DNA of 49,272 bases. Source: an uncultured beta proteobacterium (GTDB taxonomy: Bacteria > Pseudomonadota > Gammaproteobacteria > Burkholderiales > Burkholderiaceae_B). Shown here piece after piece: positions 35,058-43,663 of the stretch. The notes under the pieces were generated by a model. That model had not been told where the DNA came from. It worked only from the letters and a program-made list of their open reading frames with translations, and ran no database searches. Positions within the stretch are counted from its first letter, which is position 1, and each line of letters opens with the position of its first letter. The DNA lies in assembly GCA_903894155.1 (NCBI GenBank), contig CAITPF010000014.1, forward strand, positions 1 through 49,272. The letters run 5' to 3'. Position numbers and translations under genes: made by a program.

Positions 35058-35144
35058 ATCCTGGTACGCTCGTCGCTTGATCGGGGCCCTGCATTGCCGG
35101 CGAAAGGCGGATGCCCTCATCGGGTGATCCGCCGCCGCGAGGCG

Positions 35145-35891
35145 CTACTGTGTCACGGTGACCTTGCGGCCGTTGAGCGGCTGCACCGGACGGGCATTCA
35201 TCGGGAAGATCTTCCGGAAGGCCTCGATCTGCGCCGCGGACATCGTGGAGGGCGTCTTCAATACCTGCCAGGCGACCCCCTCGCTGCACGGCGGCGTCGT
35301 CAGCGATCCCTCGAAGGCGAAGTAGGGAAGCGTCGCAGGCAGCAGCGCCGTCGTGTCGAATGGCTTGATCGGCTGTTCGCCTTCCTTGGCGGGCAGCGCG
35401 GCAAAAATTTCTTTGAGAGCCGCGTTTTCCGCTCCTTCGTTGAATAGCACGGCAATCACGGCCAGCTTGCCGGCATCGTTGCTGTGCACGATGTGTGCCA
35501 CCATCGGAAAGCTCTTGCCGTCGATCTTTTCTTCGCTGGGCGCGTGGAAATGAAACTGAACCGCCTTGTAGGTGCCCGACGGCACCGTCACCGAGCCACC
35601 GTCGGCGAGATGGACCACGATGGTATGACCGTTGTTGGCTAGCTTCGCCGGGGAAGACTTGTAAGCGGGTTTGATCGGTGCGCCCGCCACGCTTTCAACC
35701 TGCGCGGTCACGATATCGATAGGCGATTGTGTCTTGCCGATCTTGCAGACTTCAAAGGCTTTGTCGAGTTCGGACCAGTGATCCGCGCCGCCGTGCCCTT
35801 CGTAGCCCCAGTGCGGAACGCTGTCGGCCGCCTGGGCCCACGTGCAGGCAGAGAAGAGGGACACTGCGGCAATAGCCTTCCATCGAATCAT
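35145..35891 (-). CDS. Periplasmic alpha-type carbonic anhydrase
   Basis: A 248-aa exported enzyme that interconverts CO2 and bicarbonate. The signal peptide ends near Ala21 (AQA-AD). Zinc ligands are His114 and His116 in QFHFHAPSE and His133 in MVAHIVHS. Cys49 and the Cys of LTTPPCSEG form the usual disulfide, and QSPIDI is the conserved N-terminal motif; the Thr of LTTPP is the gatekeeper residue. Length fits bacterial alpha anhydrases. The start at 35891 places the signal correctly; the frame to 35918 is not needed. It stands alone, convergent with the GNAT gene and divergent from the next one. Confidence 0.95.
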   Translation of the reverse strand: MIRWKAIAAVSLFSACTWAQAADSVPHWGYEGHGGADHWSELDKAFEVCKIGKTQSPIDIVTAQVESVAGAPIKPAYKSSPAKLANNGHTIVVHLADGGSVTVPSGTYKAVQFHFHAPSEEKIDGKSFPMVAHIVHSNDAGKLAVIAVLFNEGAENAALKEIFAALPAKEGEQPIKPFDTTALLPATLPYFAFEGSLTTPPCSEGVAWQVLKTPSTMSAAQIEAFRKIFPMNARPVQPLNGRKVTVTQ

Positions 35892-36118
35892 GGATCTCGC
35901 TCCTGAGGTGCGCGGCATCGTTTTAAAATAGACAACGGAATCAATTGGTTACAGAACGGGTGAGTTTATGGACAGCAAGGTATGACGTCAAGCGTGGCCT
36001 GACCAGGGTTGTAGCGAGCCCTACGGTTCAGAGCGCGGAGGGTGCCTTCGGTATCATCCGGATTTAAGCGCCGGGCGCGCGCTGCTTCACAACGCGAGTG
36101 ATCTATGGGAGCCACACG

Positions 36119-36637
36119 ATGAATATCCGGGATGCAGTCGAGGCGGACGCGCAACGCATCATGGAGATCTACAACGATGCGGTTCTCAATACCACCGCGA
36201 TCTGGAACGAAGTGACCGTGGATGTCGAAAACAGGCGGCACTGGATGCGCGAGCGACAGCGCCTGGGGTATCCGGTGCTCGTCGCGGTGGATAGCTCGGA
36301 TCGAGTGCTCGGTTATGCGAGCTTTGGGGATTTTCGCGCGTTCGATGGCTACCGTCACACCATCGAGCATTCGGTGTATGTCCATCAGTCTGCCAGGCGA
36401 TCGGGCATCGCTTGCGCGTTGTTGGCCGGGCTGGTCGCCAGGGCCCGCGCGCTTGGCAAGCACGTGATGGTCGGCGCCATCGAGGCCGGCAACGAGGCAT
36501 CGATCGCCCTGCATCTCAAGGTGGGGTTTGAACACTGCGGCAATATGAAAGAGGTCGGCACGAAGTTTGGCCGATGGCTCGATCTGGCTTTGCTGCAACT
36601 GAAGCTTGATGATCGGGCGCCGGCCGCGGGCCGATAA
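36119..36637 (+). CDS. Phosphinothricin acetyltransferase-like GNAT
   Basis: A 172-aa GNAT of the Pat/YncA family. It opens MNIRDAVEADAQRIMEIYNDAVLNTTAIWNE, has the family segment SFGDFRAFDGYRHTIEHSVYV, the acetyl-CoA loop HQSARRSGIACALL, and closes GFEHCGNMKEVGTKFGRWLDL, all typical. Members acetylate L-methionine sulfoximine or sulfone and, in some cases, phosphinothricin; here this is a family expectation. ATG 36119 is preferred to the upstream GTG at 36098. Confidence 0.88.
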   Translation: MNIRDAVEADAQRIMEIYNDAVLNTTAIWNEVTVDVENRRHWMRERQRLGYPVLVAVDSSDRVLGYASFGDFRAFDGYRHTIEHSVYVHQSARRSGIACALLAGLVARARALGKHVMVGAIEAGNEASIALHLKVGFEHCGNMKEVGTKFGRWLDLALLQLKLDDRAPAAGR

Positions 36638-36666
36638 CCCAGCGCAGTTGGCTACAGCTGGCGGGA

Positions 36667-36696
36667 TGCCCTCAAAACGCCGCTGCGTTCAGGGCA
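36667..36696. terminator. Weak hairpin between convergent genes
   Basis: TGCCCT (36667-36672) can pair with AGGGCA (36691-36696) around an 18-base GC-rich loop between the convergent GNAT and TMEM165 genes. No T-run follows; the loop is long, so this is a weak candidate. Confidence 0.25.
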
Positions 36697-36703
36697 CGAA
36701 GCA

Positions 36704-37282
36704 CTAGATCCCGAGCGATGCGCCCGCGCCAAACAGCGTCGCCAATCCCAGGATGGCAAATATCGCAGCGGCGATGCCGTGGACAAGTTTCATCGGAATC
36801 TTTGTCGCCAGTTTGTCACCGATAAAAACCGCGGGCACGTCGGCGATCAGCATCCCGAGCGTCGTGCCTAACACGACCGTCATCGGCGTGGCATAGTGTG
36901 CCGCCATCGCGACAGTGGCGATCTGGGTTTTGTCACCCATCTCGGCAAGAAAAAACGTGATGAGCGTGGCGCCAAAGACGCCAAATCTTCCGGCGATCTT
37001 CGTTTCGTCGTCCTCGATTTCATCGGGGATCAGTGTCCAAACCGCCATGCCGATGAACGAAAGCCCAAGCACCCATCTCAGGATCCCGGGGCTGATGGCC
37101 GAGGTGATCCAGGCGCCGAGCGCGCCGGCCAGCCCGTGGTTGACGACCGTGGCCACCAGGATGCCCAGAATGATCGGCACAGGCTTCTTGAAGCGCGCGG
37201 CAAGGATGAATGCGAGCAGCTGGGTCTTGTCGCCGATTTCGGCAAGGGCGACGACGCCGGTTGATACGAGAAAGGATTCCAT
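36704..37282 (-). CDS. TMEM165/GDT1 (UPF0016) family cation exporter
   Basis: A 192-aa membrane protein with six predicted helices in two inverted repeats. The two family motifs are present: AEIGDKTQ at 14-21 and AEMGDKTQ in the second half, each with the metal-binding Glu and Asp. Bacterial members such as MneA/Mnx export Mn2+, and eukaryotic ones exchange Mn2+/Ca2+ for protons. The start at 37282 is fixed by the family; five bases separate it from the stop of the MFS gene upstream, so both are one transcript. No yybP-ykoY manganese riboswitch was recognised ahead of that transcript. Confidence 0.9.
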   Translation of the reverse strand: MESFLVSTGVVALAEIGDKTQLLAFILAARFKKPVPIILGILVATVVNHGLAGALGAWITSAISPGILRWVLGLSFIGMAVWTLIPDEIEDDETKIAGRFGVFGATLITFFLAEMGDKTQIATVAMAAHYATPMTVVLGTTLGMLIADVPAVFIGDKLATKIPMKLVHGIAAAIFAILGLATLFGAGASLGI

Positions 37283-37287
37283 GGCCG

Positions 37288-38493
37288 CTATTGTCCCCGA
37301 TCGCCGAGCCAAAGCCAAAAGGCCGATGCGGCGAGCAGTATCGTGGCGAGCGCATTCGTCCAGGCCAGCGCACCCCAGCCCCATTGGATGCCCGAGCCGA
37401 TGAATCTGACGCACAGCGGCCCCGCGATCTGGCCTGCGGCGAACGCCACCGTCATGCGCGCCAGTAGCGGCGTCGGGTTGTCCGGGGTCAGTTCGCGTGC
37501 GAGTTGCAGACCCGCCATGGTGCACACCATGAAGGTTCCTCCGACGAGCACCGCCGAGAGCGCCAGGGCCCACAGGGCATGCGTGAAGAGCGTCAGCGCG
37601 GTTCCCAGGGCCATGGCCCCCTGAGCGAGCGCCCAGACCTTCCTTCGCGGGGAGTCCGGGAGCCAGCGCGCCGCTGCGCCAACGGACAGCGCGGCAGCAA
37701 GCCCGAACAACGGCCAGGTCAATCCGAACACGAGCGGATCGGCAACCTGCTCTCGCGCCATCGTCGGAAGAAATGTGGCGAGCACGATATAGCCAAACCC
37801 GAACGTGCCGTAGCACAGGACGAATGCGCGAGTCCGGTTGCGATCGCCCGGTGCTTCGCGCGAGCGGCCAGCGCGTCGGATTGGCGCCGCGGGAACGTTG
37901 CCCGACAAGGGCTTGAGCCAGAACAGCACGGCACAGGCACCCGCGGCGGCGAGCAGGCCGAGTTCGACCCAAAGAAACGCAGCGGGCTGGCGCCCGCCCA
38001 GCCATGTCAGCGTGCCCGTCAGCGCGATGCCGGTTCCGACGCCGGTGTAGATCCACCCCCCGGCCTTTGCAGCGTGTCGCCGGGCGAGCTCCGCCAGACA
38101 GAGACTGCTCGCGCAGACGAGTACCCATGCGCTGAAGACACCGGCGATCGCGCGCAGCAACATTCCGGGAAGGGCGCTGGCGCCTGGATCCAGCAGGGCC
38201 ACGGCAGGGGTCACTGCCGCCACGCCGAACAAGGCCACGAGCAATCCTAGCCTCGGATTGTGGGAGAACCGGGCCGAAGTGAGGGCGCCTATAAGGTAGC
38301 CGGCATAGTTGGCTGCCGCCCACTCGGCGCCGGTGGCCGCTGTGATCGTGCCATCGCGCAGCATCAGGGGCAGCATCGGGGTGAAGGCAAAGCGCCCGAC
38401 GCCCATCGCAACCGCGAGGGCAACAATGCCCGCGCCCACGATGAGCCAGCTGCTGTGCGCGGCATTGTCGCCGGGCGGGTTCAGGGACGTCAC
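37288..38493 (-). CDS. YbfB/YjiJ family MFS transporter
   Basis: A 401-aa permease with twelve helices, starting from GTG. The first helix reads VAMGVGRFAFTPMLPLML, the unmistakable YbfB/YjiJ signature, and ANYAGYLIGAL follows in helix 2. Members have no firm substrate; several are thought to export small acids or drugs. A 45-residue charged central loop (about 195-225) separates the halves. It is followed after five bases by the TMEM165-like exporter. Confidence 0.88.
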   Translation of the reverse strand: MTSLNPPGDNAAHSSWLIVGAGIVALAVAMGVGRFAFTPMLPLMLRDGTITAATGAEWAAANYAGYLIGALTSARFSHNPRLGLLVALFGVAAVTPAVALLDPGASALPGMLLRAIAGVFSAWVLVCASSLCLAELARRHAAKAGGWIYTGVGTGIALTGTLTWLGGRQPAAFLWVELGLLAAAGACAVLFWLKPLSGNVPAAPIRRAGRSREAPGDRNRTRAFVLCYGTFGFGYIVLATFLPTMAREQVADPLVFGLTWPLFGLAAALSVGAAARWLPDSPRRKVWALAQGAMALGTALTLFTHALWALALSAVLVGGTFMVCTMAGLQLARELTPDNPTPLLARMTVAFAAGQIAGPLCVRFIGSGIQWGWGALAWTNALATILLAASAFWLWLGDRGQ

Positions 38494-38586
38494 GCTCGAT
38501 TCATTCTTCAGGCCGGGGTCAGCCTGTCAATATAGGGGATGTGAGCGAAGCCTGCGTATGTCGACACGTGACGCCCTCGGGGTGCG

Positions 38587-38865
38587 CTACTTTGCGCTCG
38601 AACCGCTTTGGCTTTTGCCTTGTTTGCCGCTAGCGGGGTTGCGACCGTTCCCACCGTTGCCCTTGGTCGTCGCATGTGATTTTTGCTTGTCCTGAGCGTT
38701 GCCGGCACCCTTGCCGGCGCTGTTTTGCCCGGGGTCAGTGGTCTTTGCAGATTGCCCCGATCCGTTTTGCTGGCCAGAGGGGCCAGCGTTGGTTCCCTGC
38801 GCGCCGCAGACGCAGGCAAAGGCGGCCAGAATGCCTGCGACGGCGAGTTTGAGCGAAGTGTTCAT
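38587..38865 (-). CDS. Small secreted low-complexity protein
   Basis: A 92-aa protein with a good Sec signal (MNTSLKLAVAGILAAFACVC then GAQG), probably cut after Ala22. The mature 70 residues are only Gly, Ser, Asn, Gln, Lys, Ala, Thr and a few others, with no hydrophobic core, so it is likely disordered and basic. I do not recognise a family. Frame-wide absence of stops and a clean signal argue for a real gene. A different frame (38508-38819) is open on the same strand but lacks protein-like character. Function unknown. Confidence 0.6.
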   Translation of the reverse strand: MNTSLKLAVAGILAAFACVCGAQGTNAGPSGQQNGSGQSAKTTDPGQNSAGKGAGNAQDKQKSHATTKGNGGNGRNPASGKQGKSQSGSSAK

Positions 38866-39043
38866 GACGATCTCCCGGAAGTAAGGTGCGCTTCGACTTC
38901 TTGACGCCTTCCTGCCCACGAACCCCTGCAGGTGTCAGCGTCACCCATGATAAACGTCCTATTGCACTGGTTCAATGCCTTCGTCATCGCCCGAGTCATT
39001 CGCAAGGGACGGATGATTGTCGTCGTGATCGGCTTTGTTGGCA

Positions 39044-40222
39044 TCAGAGCCTGGCGAGCAGCAGCGAGCCTTTTTCCAGCGGGTTAAGGTCGATCCGCTC
39101 GACGCTCGAGAATCCCGCTGTGGCCAGCCACCCGCGATATTCCTGCTCGCTGTAGGTACGTGTGCCGGTTTCATAGAGCAGCGTCAGCCGGAACGCGGCG
39201 TGAAACGCATTGAGCGGATCAGTCGCGAGATAGTCGTGAATGACGAGCATGCCGCCCGGCCTGAGCGCGCGCGCAATCTGGCCGATGACGCGCGCGTTGT
39301 CCTCTGCGTTCTGGTTGTGGGCCACGCAGAGGTAGAGCGCGAGGTCAAACCTGTCGTCGTCGGCACGCGATTCGAGTGCACGATCCGCAGACGCACCAAG
39401 GCCCTTGCCTGTTTGCGGATCGGCCCAGGCGAGATCCAGAAGGTTGCCGGGTCGCAGCGCAATACGATCCTGCATGCCGGCTTGCGCGATCGTGGCCGGC
39501 GTATCCGTCAGGGCCACAGGCAGATCCACGATCACTGCATTCAACTGCGGATGTGCACGACAAAACCCGATCGAGTGCAGTCCGTGCGATCCGCCCAGGT
39601 CCAACAGCCTCGTCTGGTGGGGTGCTACAGGCACGCATGCCGTCAGGTCAGGGCCAACATGCTGTGCAAATGCATTCATGTACCGCGAAAACAGCGGCCC
39701 AAGGCCGGGTTCTTCTCGCATCCGCTCCCATAGCGTCTTGCCCGGGGTGCCGTCGCGCACGGCCTTGTCCAGTTCGCCCATCATGGGCCATGCCTCAAAG
39801 GTCCATAAGGCACCCGCGCTGTAATCGACCTGGCCGCGGCTGGTAAACCATCTCTGCGTGCTCGCGGCGTTTTCATATCGTCTGACACGGCTGGTCGATT
39901 CAGCCCGGGCGACGGGTTCCCCGGCGTGGCACCCGGACCCGTCTGGCGCGGTCTCGAGGTAGCCGATCGCGACCAGAAAATCGGCCAGCGCGCGCACGCC
40001 CGGCTCGTGCGCGCCGGCCTTTGCCGCTAGCGTCGCGGCATCAAGCGGCCCCTGCGCCAGCGCTTCGAAAAGGCCGAGCCGCACGGCCGCGACGATTGCC
40101 GACGATTTCATCATCGGCATGTAGACGTCCAGCATTGGCAGATCCTGCGTGCCATTGGGGACGCAGACGTCGGGCTTTTTAGGCGATTCTGTGCTGGTGG
40201 GCGTGGGTTCTTGAGATTTCAT
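39044..40222 (-). CDS. SAM-dependent O-methyltransferase family 2 protein
   Basis: A 392-aa methyltransferase of the plant-COMT/hydroxyneurosporene type. A winged-helix dimerisation domain (about 35-110) with AAVRLGLFEALAQGPLDAATLA precedes the Rossmann domain, which has the SAM motif LLDLGGSHGLHS at 206-217, acidic VIVDLP, and LRPGGMLVIHDYLA. The catalytic His of COMT-type enzymes could be the His in LCVAHNQNAEDN, a different context from the classic motif, so the acceptor is uncertain. The first 25 residues are Pro/Thr-rich and may be over-called. No biosynthetic partner genes are adjacent. Confidence 0.84.
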   Translation of the reverse strand: MKSQEPTPTSTESPKKPDVCVPNGTQDLPMLDVYMPMMKSSAIVAAVRLGLFEALAQGPLDAATLAAKAGAHEPGVRALADFLVAIGYLETAPDGSGCHAGEPVARAESTSRVRRYENAASTQRWFTSRGQVDYSAGALWTFEAWPMMGELDKAVRDGTPGKTLWERMREEPGLGPLFSRYMNAFAQHVGPDLTACVPVAPHQTRLLDLGGSHGLHSIGFCRAHPQLNAVIVDLPVALTDTPATIAQAGMQDRIALRPGNLLDLAWADPQTGKGLGASADRALESRADDDRFDLALYLCVAHNQNAEDNARVIGQIARALRPGGMLVIHDYLATDPLNAFHAAFRLTLLYETGTRTYSEQEYRGWLATAGFSSVERIDLNPLEKGSLLLARL

Positions 40223-40576
40223 TGGGCGATTATAGGAATGCCCGGCTGGGCGGCCGAAGCAGGCGGGAAAAAAGAATTACCGTGCGTCCCGCGCAAAAAT
40301 CAATTAGAATGCAAGGGTTACCGCGAAATGCTTACCTGCGCGGCACCTGTTGTCTGACATGCGATCGGCTGAATTACAAAGCTAATAACATCCAAGCCAC
40401 CATCTCACTGGTCCACTTGGCCGTCAAACTCCCCTCAAGCGGCGAGCTTCACCAAGCCTGTACTGTCAGGCGAAATACCCGGAGCGGCACATGCCGCAGC
40501 GTTAAATCAGCCTCGCTGGATGCGCGATCCGTTACACATTGCACGCCATGTGGCCTGCACAAAAATAACAATATAT
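40223..40576 (+). other. 354-base gene-free leader region before the cold-shock-like block
   Basis: No frame in this stretch looks coding. TTAGAAT (about 40305-40311) and an AATAAC-containing segment (about 40381-40389) are possible -10 elements, so the transcript of the next gene could have a leader of 190-270 bases. A weak hairpin GCCTG-6-CAGGC is near 40456-40471. Long structured leaders are known for cold-shock genes, which the next three genes resemble; this is inference. Confidence 0.35.
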
Positions 40577-40798
40577 ATGATGATGCTAGAAAAACCATTC
40601 GCGGTGGGCAAGTTCGTTGTCTCACCACTTTCCCGGCTTGAATCGTCGGGCCAATACAGTTCCTCGGTGTCGATTCGCCGTGGAATGCATGATCGCCTCT
40701 TCCGCTTCGTGCCGCGTTTCGCGACCCGTGACGGTGCATTGCTCTACGCAATCGCCGAAGGCCGGACCTGGCTGCACGAGCAAGTCGGTAACGCCTGA
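40577..40798 (+). CDS. Small conserved basic protein next to infA
   Basis: A 73-aa protein from ATG 40577; ATG 40580 or 40583 are also in frame, and the longer frame from 40520 is not protein-like. It reads FAVGKFVVSPLSRLESSGQY, then SVSIRRGMHDRLFRFVPRF and ALLYAIAEGRTWL. I recall similar 70-90-aa proteins beside cspA or infA in Burkholderiales, where the role is unknown; that is memory and not shown here. It is basic, with no membrane segment. Together with IF-1 and the RRM protein downstream it forms a translation/RNA block. Confidence 0.75.
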   Translation: MMMLEKPFAVGKFVVSPLSRLESSGQYSSSVSIRRGMHDRLFRFVPRFATRDGALLYAIAEGRTWLHEQVGNA

Positions 40799-40840
40799 TC
40801 CCGGGCAGATCCATCACTACCACTCAACCAAGGAGCCATA

Positions 40841-41107
40841 TTGGCTAAGGAAGAACTGATCGAGATGCAAGGCAAGGTCGACGAAGTGCTGCCCGACTCC
40901 CGCTTTCGCGTAACGCTGGATAATGGCCATAAGCTTGTGGCGTATACCGGCGGCAAAATGCGGAAACACCAGATTCGCATTCTGGCGGGTGACAAGGTGT
41001 CGCTAGAGTTGTCTCCCTATGACCTGGGCAAGGGCCGCATCACTTTCCGCCATCTGGATCCTCGCCCCAACGGTATGCCAGCTCCTGTGCGGCGCAGAAC
41101 GCGCTAA
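40841..41107 (+). CDS. infA: Translation initiation factor IF-1 (second, beta-proteobacterial copy)
   Basis: An 88-aa S1/OB-fold protein starting from TTG with AGGAG (40831-40835) five bases before it. It reads [20 protein letters not shown], then [20 protein letters not shown] and [15 protein letters not shown], the IF-1 signature. IF-1 binds the ribosomal A site with IF-2 and IF-3 during initiation. The C-terminal extension [15 protein letters not shown] marks the longer paralogue that Burkholderiales carry besides the IF-1 of the ribosomal protein operon. That it is a second copy is inferred, since the other is outside the window. Its neighbours suggest a role under cold or stress. Confidence 0.93.
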   Translation: MAKEELIEMQGKVDEVLPDSRFRVTLDNGHKLVAYTGGKMRKHQIRILAGDKVSLELSPYDLGKGRITFRHLDPRPNGMPAPVRRRTR

Positions 41108-41173
41108 GCGGGTTTTTACGTATTTTCAATTTCCCGGTCATGCTGACCGGACTATTTTCTACAGGATTTCACG

Positions 41174-41551
41174 ATGGGTACTAAACTTTACGTTGGCAAT
41201 CTCGCTTATTCAATTCGCGATGAAGACCTTCAGACGCAGTTTTCGGAATTCGGCGCTGTCAGCTCCGCCAAAGTCATGACGGATCGCGACAGCGGCCGGT
41301 CGAAAGGCTTCGGTTTCGTCGAAATGACGACTGATAGCGAGGCGCAGGCCGCGATCAATGGCATGAATGGCAAGACCATCGACGGTCGGGCTCTCGTGGT
41401 CAATGAAGCACGCCCGATGGAAGCCCGTGCTCCGCGTAGCGGTGGCGGCGGCGGCGGCTTCGGCGGTGGTCGGGGTGCAGGCGGCGGCGGCGGTGGCGGC
41501 GGTCGTCGCGATGGCGGCGGCGGCGGCTTTGGTGGCGGCAACCGCTACTGA
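41174..41551 (+). CDS. Glycine-rich RNA-binding protein (RRM)
   Basis: A 125-aa protein with one RRM at about 3-80: RNP2 LYVGNL at 5-10 and RNP1 KGFGFVEM at 44-51, both with the aromatic RNA-contact residues. The tail (about 90-125) is almost all Gly with Arg, Phe and one closing Tyr, an RGG-like, low-complexity segment. Similar Rbp proteins of cyanobacteria and proteobacteria are often cold-induced RNA chaperones. It follows IF-1 after 66 bases, and a strong ten-base-pair hairpin lies just after its stop. Confidence 0.93.
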   Translation: MGTKLYVGNLAYSIRDEDLQTQFSEFGAVSSAKVMTDRDSGRSKGFGFVEMTTDSEAQAAINGMNGKTIDGRALVVNEARPMEARAPRSGGGGGGFGGGRGAGGGGGGGGRRDGGGGGFGGGNRY

Positions 41552-41561
41552 TCCACCGAGT

Positions 41562-41585
41562 CCTGGCTCACCTGCGTGAGCCAGG
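41562..41585 (+). terminator. Ten-base-pair hairpin after the RRM gene
   Basis: CCTGGCTCAC (41562-41571) pairs perfectly with GTGAGCCAGG (41576-41585) around the loop CTGC, eleven bases after the RRM stop codon. No T-run follows, so it is either a factor-assisted terminator or a 3' stabilising stem. Confidence 0.6.
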
Positions 41586-41637
41586 CAATGCACTCGCGCG
41601 GCACTAGCCCGCGGTGCATTGTTTGAGGTCGCCCGAT

Positions 41638-42528
41638 ATGCTCGACAACCTGGCCGCGAGGGCAGCGTACGCTGTTTTCAGAATGCTCGGCCATTTTCCG
41701 CTTGCCCTCCTGCAAAGCCTTGGCTTGTTGTTTGGTTGGGCGGGCTGGCTGGCGCCCGGCAGTTATAAGCGGCGCGCGCAGGAAAACTTTTCGATTGCCT
41801 TCCCCGGCCTGGGTCGCTCAATGCAGCGGCAGGCCATGGAACAACTGTTGCAGATGTTCTTCGAGCTTCCCTATCTGTGGGCACGTCAAAACGACGCACA
41901 GATGGATGCGCTCGTGCATTGCGACCAATGGCCCCTGTTCGAATCCCTGCTGGCCGAGGGGAAGGGGATGATCCTGATCACCCCCCACGTTGGCTGCTTC
42001 GAAGTGCTTGGGCCTTTGTTCAGCCGCAAGTACAAGTCCACCGTTATCTTCAAGGAGCCCAAGATGCGGTGGCTCAAGGAGTTGATTAATCGCGTCCGTG
42101 TTTCCTCGAACCTTTCGATGGTTCCAGCGACCCATGGCGGAGTCAAGGCGCTGATCAAGACGCTGCGGCGGGGCCATACGGTCGGGATGTTGCCTGATCA
42201 GGTGCCCAATGAAGGCGACGGGGTCTACGCGCCGTTTTTTGGTCGCCCTGCCTACACCATGACGCTCGTCCAGAAGCTTCAGCACTACAGTGGCGCCCCG
42301 GTTGTCACGGTAGGCATCGAGCGCCTGGGACTAGGGCGTGGCTACCGCTTTCACGCAACGCGCATGCCCGAGGCAATGTCCGCGGATCCGGTCATCGCCG
42401 CCACACAAATGAACCAGGCACTTGAGGACATGATTCGCAAGATGCCCCTCCAGTATCTATGGGGATACAACCGGTATCGGAAACCTCGTCCGGCACATCC
42501 CGCCGACAGGCCGGCTGCCGGTCATTGA
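41638..42528 (+). CDS. Lipid A biosynthesis acyltransferase (LpxL/HtrB family)
   Basis: A 296-aa inner-membrane enzyme of the LPLAT superfamily that adds a secondary acyl chain to lipid A. One helix lies at about 18-38. The catalytic motif is H-V-G-C-F-E in LITPHVGCFEVLGPLF, matching the H-x4-D/E rule; KEPKMRW, the substrate-binding region, and GMLPDQVPNEGDG, the conserved DQ motif, follow. Which chain it adds (LpxL or LpxM role) cannot be said. ATG 41638 is the family start. pdxH follows after 133 bases with its own promoter candidate. Confidence 0.88.
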   Translation: MLDNLAARAAYAVFRMLGHFPLALLQSLGLLFGWAGWLAPGSYKRRAQENFSIAFPGLGRSMQRQAMEQLLQMFFELPYLWARQNDAQMDALVHCDQWPLFESLLAEGKGMILITPHVGCFEVLGPLFSRKYKSTVIFKEPKMRWLKELINRVRVSSNLSMVPATHGGVKALIKTLRRGHTVGMLPDQVPNEGDGVYAPFFGRPAYTMTLVQKLQHYSGAPVVTVGIERLGLGRGYRFHATRMPEAMSADPVIAATQMNQALEDMIRKMPLQYLWGYNRYRKPRPAHPADRPAAGH

Positions 42529-42580
42529 CCAGGTGCATGGCAAACCAGTTCGCTCAGGGCAGGGGCGCCAGTGGCGCGCA

Positions 42581-42611
42581 TTGAACGTCGGGCGGGTGTC
42601 GGTGCTATAAC
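42581..42611 (+). promoter_or_regulatory. Candidate sigma-70 promoter for pdxH
   Basis: TTGAAC (42581-42586) and TATAAC (42606-42611) are separated by 19 bases, two more than the optimum. Both hexamers differ from consensus at one or two positions. The ATG of pdxH lies 50 bases beyond the -10 element. Confidence 0.45.
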
Positions 42612-42661
42612 CAACGCATGAGCGACGGAAGATTCCGTTCTGTGCGCGATGGGAATTCACG

Positions 42662-43309
42662 ATGACCGACCGAATACCGCTCTCTGATCTTCGCAAGAGT
42701 TACGAACTCGGTTCGCTAGACGAGCACGAGACCGCCAACGAACCCATGCTGCAGTTCCGGGAATGGTTCGAGCAGGCGCTCGCGCGCGATGTCCTTGAGC
42801 CCAATGCGATGACATTGTCTACGGTGGACGGCGACAACCGGCCATCGAGTCGTCCGGTGCTGATCAAGGATTTCGACGCGCGCGGAATCGTCTGGTATTC
42901 CAACTACAGCAGCCGCAAGGGACGCGAGCTTGAGAGCAGGCCCTATGCTGCGCTCCAGTTCCATTGGGTTTCGATCGAGCGCGTGGTGCGTATCGAGGGG
43001 AGCGTGGAAAAGGTTTCGGACGAGGAGTCGGATGCCTATTTCAAGACCCGGCCGCTCGCATCCCGAATCGGCGCTTGGGCTTCCCCCCAAAGCGAAGTCA
43101 TCCCGGGGCGCGGCACGATCATTGCGCGCGCGAGCGAATATGGACTGAAATTCGGCTTGCATCCGCCTCGTCCGCCGCACTGGGGTGGTTATCGCCTGAA
43201 GCCGGACTACTGGGAGTTCTGGCAAGGCCGGGCTTCCCGACTGCATGATCGCATCGCCTATCTTCTTCAAGCCGACGGCCAGTGGATTCGGGAGCGGCTT
43301 GCGCCCTGA
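42662..43309 (+). CDS. pdxH: Pyridoxamine/pyridoxine 5'-phosphate oxidase
   Basis: PdxH (215 aa) oxidises PNP or PMP to pyridoxal 5'-phosphate with FMN and O2, the last step of vitamin B6 synthesis and salvage. FMN- and substrate-binding segments are [32 protein letters not shown], and the C-terminal [20 protein letters not shown] with RLHDR, the PROSITE-type signature. Length is normal. It is the last gene of the plus-strand block. Confidence 0.96.
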   Translation: MTDRIPLSDLRKSYELGSLDEHETANEPMLQFREWFEQALARDVLEPNAMTLSTVDGDNRPSSRPVLIKDFDARGIVWYSNYSSRKGRELESRPYAALQFHWVSIERVVRIEGSVEKVSDEESDAYFKTRPLASRIGAWASPQSEVIPGRGTIIARASEYGLKFGLHPPRPPHWGGYRLKPDYWEFWQGRASRLHDRIAYLLQADGQWIRERLAP

Positions 43310-43363
43310 CGGGCTCAGGGTCGGTTGCGCAATCGCGCGTTTCGCTTTCGAACGAAGTCCCGG

Positions 43364-43600
43364 CTAGTCGTCGTGACCAAACCAGGCAATGGCCGCTCTT
43401 GCCGAGGCGACAGCCTGCTCTTCGGTGTCGAATGTTTGCGTGCCGGAGTCGGCCATCAAAAACCAGCCAGCCAGGTCCTCGGGTTCGCGGCGCCATTCCT
43501 GGAACCGGAACCGCCCGCTGGTCGACCTGACGATATCAACACAGCGGCTGCGCTCCGCATTCTCAAAGCTGTTGGTCAGTTGATCCCCGTCGCCCGTCAT
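43364..43600 (-). CDS. Small conserved-looking hypothetical protein
   Basis: A 78-aa protein. The C-terminal half, WFLMADSGTQTFDTEEQAVAS plus ARAAIAWFG, looks like a folded alpha-beta segment, whereas the N-terminal 30 residues are polar. No family is recognised and no motif is seen. It stands between pdxH (convergent) and the Bug gene (same strand). The initiation codon is uncertain, since no good ribosome site precedes it. Confidence 0.55.
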   Translation of the reverse strand: MTGDGDQLTNSFENAERSRCVDIVRSTSGRFRFQEWRREPEDLAGWFLMADSGTQTFDTEEQAVASARAAIAWFGHDD

Positions 43601-43663
43601 GCCCGATCCAGCTTTCCAGGGGCTATCCGAAGATGTGTGATGCGATACACCGATTTCTGTTTC

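Noticed and set aside
36704-38323. Long 539-codon minus-strand frame covering TMEM165 and most of the MFS gene
   Set aside because: Only its last 192 residues are protein-like (the TMEM165 gene from 37282). The rest is an out-of-frame shadow of the YbfB-like MFS gene.
38494-38586. Manganese riboswitch before the MFS-TMEM165 transcript
   Set aside because: The interval is too short and lacks the paired-helix yybP-ykoY pattern.
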